Below, piece after piece: positions 33,000 through 37,351 of a stretch of DNA of 37,351 nucleotides. Source of the stretch: Mycoplasmataceae bacterium. GTDB lineage: Bacteria > Bacillota_I > Bacilli_A > Mycoplasmatales > Mycoplasmoidaceae. Position 1 is the first letter of the stretch. Every line of letters starts with the position of its first letter. The DNA lies in the NCBI GenBank assembly GCA_031289475.1, contig JAITPK010000019.1, positions 1 to 37,351 on the forward strand. Reading direction: 5' to 3'. The notes beneath the pieces are model-generated. The model was not told the DNA's origin. It did not search any database and saw nothing but the letters and a program-made list of their open reading frames with translations. The translations under genes were made by a program, and so were the position numbers.

Positions 33000-33539
33000 A
33001 TGAACCAAAATAAAATAGTGCGATTAAAACTTTTAAAGCAAAGATGAATGTTATCGCCATCAGAAAAAACAAAACTTGATCATATTATTTATTTGAAGGC
33101 ATTGCAAGCAATCAAATTAAAAAACCCGAAGAAATATATTGCGGCTTATTGACCAATTGAGAATGAAGTAGACTCCATTGCGATCATTCATGAACTTTTA
33201 AAACAAAATTACAAGGTATGTATTCCATATATAAGTAATAAAAAAATGGTATTTAAACCAATAACATCTATTCATTTTGAATCTGAACACTGAAAAAACA
33301 TGCGTCAACCAATTATTAAATCAATAGTGGATTGTAAAGATGTTGAATTAATGATTGTTCCACTAATCGGTTTCAATAAATCTAATCATCGCATGGGTTA
33401 TGGATTTAATCATTACAACGATTATTTGCACAACTCCAAAAACATATATACCATTGGACTCGCCTATGAGTTTCAACGTAATGATGAGTTTATTACGACC
33501 AGTTATGATAAAATGTTAGACAAGATTGTAACTAATTAA
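33000..33539 (+). CDS. 5-formyltetrahydrofolate cyclo-ligase
   Basis: 179 residues, standard length. It turns 5-formyl-THF into 5,10-methenyl-THF with ATP, returning folate to the one-carbon pool. AAYWPIENEVDSIAII near residues 47-62 matches the family's 'y.p...EvdT' substrate region, LMIVPLIGFNKSNHRMGYG near 117-135 and GFNHYNDYL match the C-terminal 'vPgvafd..g.RlGyGgGyYDryl' signature, in which two of the usual Gly are changed. It starts 39 bases after pcrA. Confidence 0.87.
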
Positions 33540-33541
33540 TA

Positions 33542-34333
33542 ATGAACATATTATTCATCGGCGATATATTCGGAAAAGCCGGCCGAAAAGCGATTAAAAA
33601 TGAATTACCAAAAATCATTCAAAAAAATATGGTGGATTGTGTTATAGCCAATGCAGAAAATACCACACATGGTCGCTCTTTATCTATCAAGCATTACAAT
33701 GAACTTAAAAATGCTGGTATAAATTATTTTACATTTGGCAATCATACTTGGCACTTAGAAGAGGTATTAGATATTCTAAAAAAACCAAATGTGGTTAGGC
33801 CAATGAATCTTGATCCTAGCATTCCCGAATCTAAACATGGTAGTGGCTCAATTACTTTCAAAGTAAAAAACAAAACCATAAGATTAACAAACTTATTGGG
33901 TAATACAGTCGAATGTCATAAAATGCAAACAAACCCATTTCCATTATTTACACAATTCCTTAAATTAAATAAACCAGTCGACATTCATATTGTAGACTTT
34001 CATACAGAGACCACAAGCGAAAAGAATGCGTTTCTATTAACATTTGCTTCAAAGGTAAGCGCAATTCTTGGGACGCATACACATGTTCAATCGGCTGATG
34101 AAAAAATTTATAAAGATACAGTTTATATAACCGATGTTGGTATGACAGGCGGATCGTTGGGTGTTATCGGTGCAGAACCGGAAACAATTTTGGATATGTT
34201 TATGGGGAAATCGGAAAGGTTTCGTTTGTCGCCATCGAAATCAAAATATCAATTGAATGCTGTGCTTTTAAATTTTGATGATAAAACAAATCAACCAAAA
34301 TCCATTCAACGTATCTATATATACGAATCCTAG
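33542..34333 (+). CDS. ymdB: YmdB-family metallophosphoesterase
   Basis: 263 residues, standard for this family (TIGR00282), which in Bacillus hydrolyses 2',3'-cyclic nucleotides. Metal ligands are D8 (FIGDIFGKAG), E39 in NAENTTHGRS, N67 and H68 in GNHTWH, and the His pairs in VDFHTETTSEK and LGTHTHVQSADE. YITDVGMTGG near 196-205 is the last conserved block. The start lies two bases after the previous stop. In mollicutes and Bacilli it is usually next to RNase Y; here the neighbours are folate and tRNA genes. Confidence 0.93.
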   Translation: MNILFIGDIFGKAGRKAIKNELPKIIQKNMVDCVIANAENTTHGRSLSIKHYNELKNAGINYFTFGNHTWHLEEVLDILKKPNVVRPMNLDPSIPESKHGSGSITFKVKNKTIRLTNLLGNTVECHKMQTNPFPLFTQFLKLNKPVDIHIVDFHTETTSEKNAFLLTFASKVSAILGTHTHVQSADEKIYKDTVYITDVGMTGGSLGVIGAEPETILDMFMGKSERFRLSPSKSKYQLNAVLLNFDDKTNQPKSIQRIYIYES

Positions 34334-34347
34334 TTATTAATAATAAC

Positions 34348-34353
34348 TATAAT
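34348..34353 (+). promoter_or_regulatory. -10 box of the tRNA-Trp gene
   Basis: TATAAT nine bases before the mature 5' end of the tRNA. This is the right place for a promoter that gives a tRNA with almost no leader. Confidence 0.5.
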
Positions 34354-34362
34354 TTAATGAGT

Positions 34363-34436
34363 AGGGATATAGTTCAAGGGTAGAATAATGGTCTCCAAAA
34401 CCACTGATCTGGGTTCAATTCCTAGTATCCCTGCCA
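34363..34436 (+). tRNA. tRNA-Trp, anticodon CCA
   Basis: 74 bases with the 3' CCA encoded. Acceptor AGGGATA pairs with TATCCCT with discriminator G, the D stem GTTC/GAAT has a 7-base loop, the anticodon loop is CTCCAAA between GGT and ACC (first pair A-C mismatch), and the T arm is CTGGG-TTCAATT-CCTAG. The anticodon CCA reads UGG only, so the in-frame UGA codons in this window must be read by another tRNA-Trp(UCA) gene elsewhere in the genome. A hairpin terminator follows at 34443. Confidence 0.95.
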
Positions 34437-34442
34437 AATAAG

Positions 34443-34469
34443 AAATTCAGCCAGAAGCTGAATTTTTTT
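34443..34469 (+). terminator. Rho-independent terminator of the tRNA gene
   Basis: Nine-base stem AAATTCAGC / GCTGAATTT with loop CAGAA, running into seven T. It starts seven bases after the tRNA end. Confidence 0.88.
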
Positions 34470-34515
34470 ATTGTTTTATTGCCTAAAAAACTACTTAATT
34501 TTTTGGGTGTAAATT

Positions 34516-34545
34516 TTGAAACTGGAATTGTTAATTAGATATAAT
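34516..34545 (+). promoter_or_regulatory. Promoter of the surface repeat protein
   Basis: TTGAAA at 34516-34521, an 18-base spacer, and TATAAT at 34540-34545. This is the most complete promoter seen in the window, so this gene is probably expressed strongly. The ATG is 24 bases downstream. Confidence 0.65.
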
Positions 34546-34568
34546 GGTTCGTAAAAAAAGAATACACA

Positions 34569-36278
34569 ATGAAATCAGCAAATACAAGTAAAGAAGCAAA
34601 AAGAAGATTGCAATATCAAGATAACAATAAGAATAAGAAAAAGAAAGGGCCATTCGTTTTTATGTGTTGCCTTGGGAGTGCTTTGCTTTTAACTGGTGGA
34701 GGTGTTGGAGGTTATTTTCTATACAACTTCATCAACAAGCCAACTCCAGTAGACCACACCATCACTTGGGGTACATATTCTTCTTCAATGCGGGCACCTG
34801 GATTGCAGGTACCTGGATTTATGCTTGGGAGTATTCAAACCATTACTGCAACATCAGTAGATGGTAGTGCGGTCAATATTAATTGTCCGACTGATAGTCA
34901 TTATGTTTGAAATAGCCTCACAGGCGTTTTGAAATACACCACTGCTTTTGATATTAATACACAAATTAAATTAACAGCCACTACTGATAATGCTTCATCA
35001 GATATTTACATCACTCTTTTAGCTAATGTAGAAAGAATTATGACTGCTAGTATTTCTGATAATACACTCAAATATGATGGTACAGGCAGAGCCACTCTCA
35101 CAGTTAGTGAATATAACTTTAATTGAGAAATACCAACACTTAGTGGCGATTCTCACGAAGATTTTAAAACACTCACTTGAACTGACACCAGTATTGTTAA
35201 TACCAAAACAGCTATTTTAGAATTTAATACAACTCCGCCTACCAAAACAGATTACACTTTCACTTTGACAGCGATTTTATCAAGCGCGATCACCACAGTC
35301 AATGTTCCGGTAGAACAATATCATTCTCATCCAGTTCCAATGAACACTGATTTTTACACTTTTGATGTAAATAATAACATCACTGGTTTTGCCAGTAGAG
35401 TTATTGCTGACCCAACTTTGTTATCTCCATATAATACTATGGATTTAAGTTATAGAATTGTTGGAGCATATAATAGTGATAGTGATTCAATGTTTGCAGT
35501 ATCAGTGTTTAATACTTGAAAACCCACTACCATTAACTTAACCAGTACTAAGTTCTTAAAGAATGATTCTAACCAAACAGGCAATAGAATATTTGCAGGT
35601 TGTAATTTAAATGCAGTAACTTCATTATCATTAGCTGGTGCTGACTTTGCTAGTGATTTAGTGGATTCCACAGATGGTGTCGACACAGCTTGCTACACAT
35701 TTTATAATGCCGATCTTTCAGGTCTTCAATCTCTTTCTTTAGTTGGTGTAGTCTTTGCTGTTGCTAATATGACATTAGACACAGACGAAACAAGGACAGC
35801 TTTTGCCACCTTCTCTAAAGCCAATCTTTCAGGTCTCCATACTCTCTCTTTAAGTGGAGCGGTCTTTGCTGTTGAAAATATGGCAGCGGGTCCTGTCAGC
35901 ACAGCTTCCTCCACATTTTTTTATGCCGATCTTTCAGGTCTTCAATCTCTTTCTTTAAGTGGAGCAGTCTTCGCTGTTTCTGGTATGACTACATATGATA
36001 ACGGCTTCAAGACAGCTTTCTTCACATTTTACTATGCCGATCTTTCTGGAATGACATCTTTGAATCTTGGGGCTCTTTCTGCAGTTGGTAACAATACAGG
36101 CACCAATGGGTTGAATGCAAATACTTTCAACGTCATCGACAAAAATCCTTCTTGAACAACAACCGCTTTGCAAATTTCCAGCACTAACCAGAGTGGTGGT
36201 TGGGGTACGACAGATTCTGGCCCACTTGCCACTTGATTTGGTGCTGACTGTTGAGAATGGGCCACCTCAATTAATTAA
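34569..36278 (+). CDS. Surface protein with a five-fold 35-37 residue repeat
   Basis: 569 residues with about eight TGA-coded Trp. A basic N-terminus (Lys-rich, residues 1-28) precedes one helix near 29-55 (VFMCCLGSALLLTGGGVGGY). The chain after it is outside: a Ser/Thr/Asn-rich region with strands (56-340), then five tandem repeats from about residue 346 to 500 with the pattern N/D-L-s-g-L-q-S-L-S-L-s-G-A-v-F-A-v. The hydrophobic spacing suggests a beta-solenoid or leucine-rich coil. The tail is Trp/Gly rich. The anchoring is type II, not a lipoprotein. No homologue recognised. It has its own promoter and terminator. Confidence 0.85.
35604..36100 (+). repeat. Five tandem 105-111 base coding repeats
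   Basis: Repeat starts at 35604, 35712, 35823, 35928 and 36039, spaced 108, 111, 105 and 111 bases (all multiples of 3). Units 2 and 4 share a perfect 35-base block (35707-35741 and 35923-35957). Unit 1 is the most divergent. Near-identical blocks in direct orientation allow gain or loss of units in frame. Confidence 0.8.
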
Positions 36279-36289
36279 AAAAATAATCA

Positions 36290-36318
36290 AAAAAGTGAGG
36301 TGTAACCTCACTTTTTTT
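36290..36318. terminator. Bidirectional terminator between the surface protein gene and tilS
   Basis: Perfect stem AAAAAGTGAGG / CCTCACTTTTT with loop TGTAA, flanked by A and T runs, so it works on both strands for the two convergent genes. Confidence 0.92.
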
Positions 36319-36327
36319 ATTCTTTAT

Positions 36328-37212
36328 TTATCGTTCTATCATTTTAATAAAATGATCAACTTTTTTTAAATACACATTATTATCAATTCTTAATGATGTG
36401 CCCTTGTTAGCTGAGTTAATTCATTGTATGACCAAGGTTATCTTATCCTTATTAATAGTGGAGATACTCAACGATGTTAATAGTAAATATATAACATAGG
36501 ATTGATGTGAGTCTTTCATATCTTGGAAAGCACTAATGTCATAGCTTAAATACTTTCAAAGATTGAACTCGCTTTGAATAGCAACTCTTTTCTTTTTATT
36601 ATCTTTATTAAATTGTTGAATACGTTTAAATTCAACAATTTTGTCATCTTTTGACAAAAGTGCTATTGCTTTTCTAATTTTATTGCGTTCATAAAGATCT
36701 AAATCATTAGTTTCATCTCAACCGAAAATAATTTGCTTCTTATCGCAATATTTGATTAATTCTTCTTTTCATTTGTTTAATAATGGGCGATAAATATTGA
36801 CAGATTTATAAACACTTTTTTCCTGAATGCCTAAGAATAAAGATGCAGAATTTCTTTTCCTCTGCATCATGGCGGTTTCTAGGAAGTCGTCTTTAGTGTG
36901 AGCAACCAATACTGTGTTCAAGTTCGCTTTATTAGCACAACTGTTAAAAAAATCATAACGAATGCTTCTAGCTATTGCTTGGAAGTTATTATTAAGTTCT
37001 TTATATTGCTTGTACATCGTATCTGTGACATTGAGCACTTCTAGTTTTAACTTGTTCTTCTTGCAATAATTTTCAACAATTATTGCGTCGCGCTGAGCAG
37101 TTGTTCTTTTGTTGTAGTTGACATGACAAACTAAGGCTATTTGTTTTTTAAACATATCGAGCATACTCATCGAATCTGGCCCACCAGATACTGCGGCAAC
37201 ATATTTGATCAT
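36328..37212 (-). CDS. tilS: tRNA(Ile)-lysidine synthase TilS
   Basis: 294 residues, the short mycoplasma form. It turns C34 of tRNA-Ile(CAU) into lysidine so that it reads AUA, with ATP and lysine. The N-type PP-loop AAVSGGPDSMSMLDM (residues 6-20) is intact. CHVNYNKRTTAQRDAIIV near 29-46 and VLVAHTKDDFLETAMMQ near 99-115 match family motifs. The C-terminal part, with many Lys and Ile, is short and lacks the second substrate-binding domain of the longer bacterial enzymes. It lies two bases after a PIN-domain gene. In Bacillus tilS sits before hpt-ftsH; here it is apart. Confidence 0.92.
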
Positions 37213-37214
37213 AG

Positions 37215-37351
37215 TTACATTGAATATTTCTTTATAAATTGTTTGGGAGTCAAAACTTCGAGACCTGGATATTTAATTTCAAAGAAATCTTTATCGCCAC
37301 TGATGACAATATCGGCATTCATATAAAATGCAGTGTTTAAAATCGGTTTAT
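37215..37351 (-). CDS. PIN-domain protein, C-terminal part only
   Basis: Partial gene that runs off the right edge; 44 residues visible. The sequence NADIVISGDKDFFEIKYPGL, then EVLTPKQFIKKYSM matches the C-terminal end of PIN nuclease domains of the 'toxin component, PIN family' group (pattern 'aD.ivTgDkDll....i.iltp.eFl'), with the last two acidic metal ligands in SGDKD. Such proteins cut RNA, often tRNA or rRNA. Whether an antitoxin gene is upstream cannot be seen. It is followed at once by tilS. Confidence 0.68.
   Translation of the reverse strand, partial: KPILNTAFYMNADIVISGDKDFFEIKYPGLEVLTPKQFIKKYSM

Overview
The window comes from a low-GC mollicute (Mycoplasma-type bacterium) that reads UGA as tryptophan. 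Almost every gene carries in-frame TGA at positions where the family has Trp or tolerates it (ftsH, secA, uvrB, serS, pcrA, the giant ABC permease). A tRNA-Trp(CCA) is also present, so both UGG and UGA are used. The genes are tightly packed, intergenic gaps are tiny, many starts overlap the previous stop (TAATG), recognisable -35 boxes are rare, and leaders are very short. I cannot name the genus; an ispF gene points to a lineage that kept the MEP isoprenoid pathway, which is uncommon in mollicutes.

Layout. 1-171 (-): the start of a membrane protein running off the left edge. A 19-base T tract lies between it and the next gene. 321-6335 (+): nitroreductase-like protein, IspF, Hpt, FtsH, two tandem PnuC-like transporters and a flavodoxin-like protein. 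6336-10433 (-): RmuC, a PAP2 phosphatase, HPr, a small two-helix membrane protein and a PIF1-like helicase. 10515-16749 (+): a 1628-residue FtsX/MacB-type ABC permease with two huge outside domains and its ATPase. 16751-17947 (-): a UPF0104/LPG-synthase-TM-type membrane protein. 18024-23834 (+): SecA, UvrB and a membrane-anchored protease resembling the DUF31/MIP family. 23793-28660 (-): SerS, thymidylate kinase, HolB, MnmE and TatD in one tight operon. 28735-34333 (+): a small unknown protein, a degenerate GT2 glycosyltransferase, an RDD membrane protein, PcrA/UvrD, 5-formyl-THF cyclo-ligase and YmdB. tRNA-Trp(CCA) with a terminator follows. 34569-36278 (+): a surface protein with a five-fold 35-37 residue repeat. 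36328-37351 (-): TilS and the end of a PIN-domain protein.

Most of the window is ordinary housekeeping: protein export and quality control (SecA, FtsH), DNA repair (UvrB, PcrA, RmuC, PIF1-like), replication (HolB, Tmk), tRNA charging and modification (SerS, MnmE, TilS), nucleotide salvage (Hpt, PnuC) and sugar transport (HPr). The accessory, surface-facing part is the more interesting one: the giant ABC exporter-like pair, the secA-linked serine protease, the repeat protein and the homopolymer tract between divergent promoters. No CRISPR array, insertion sequence, prophage or rRNA was seen, and no stretch longer than 300 bases lacks a gene.
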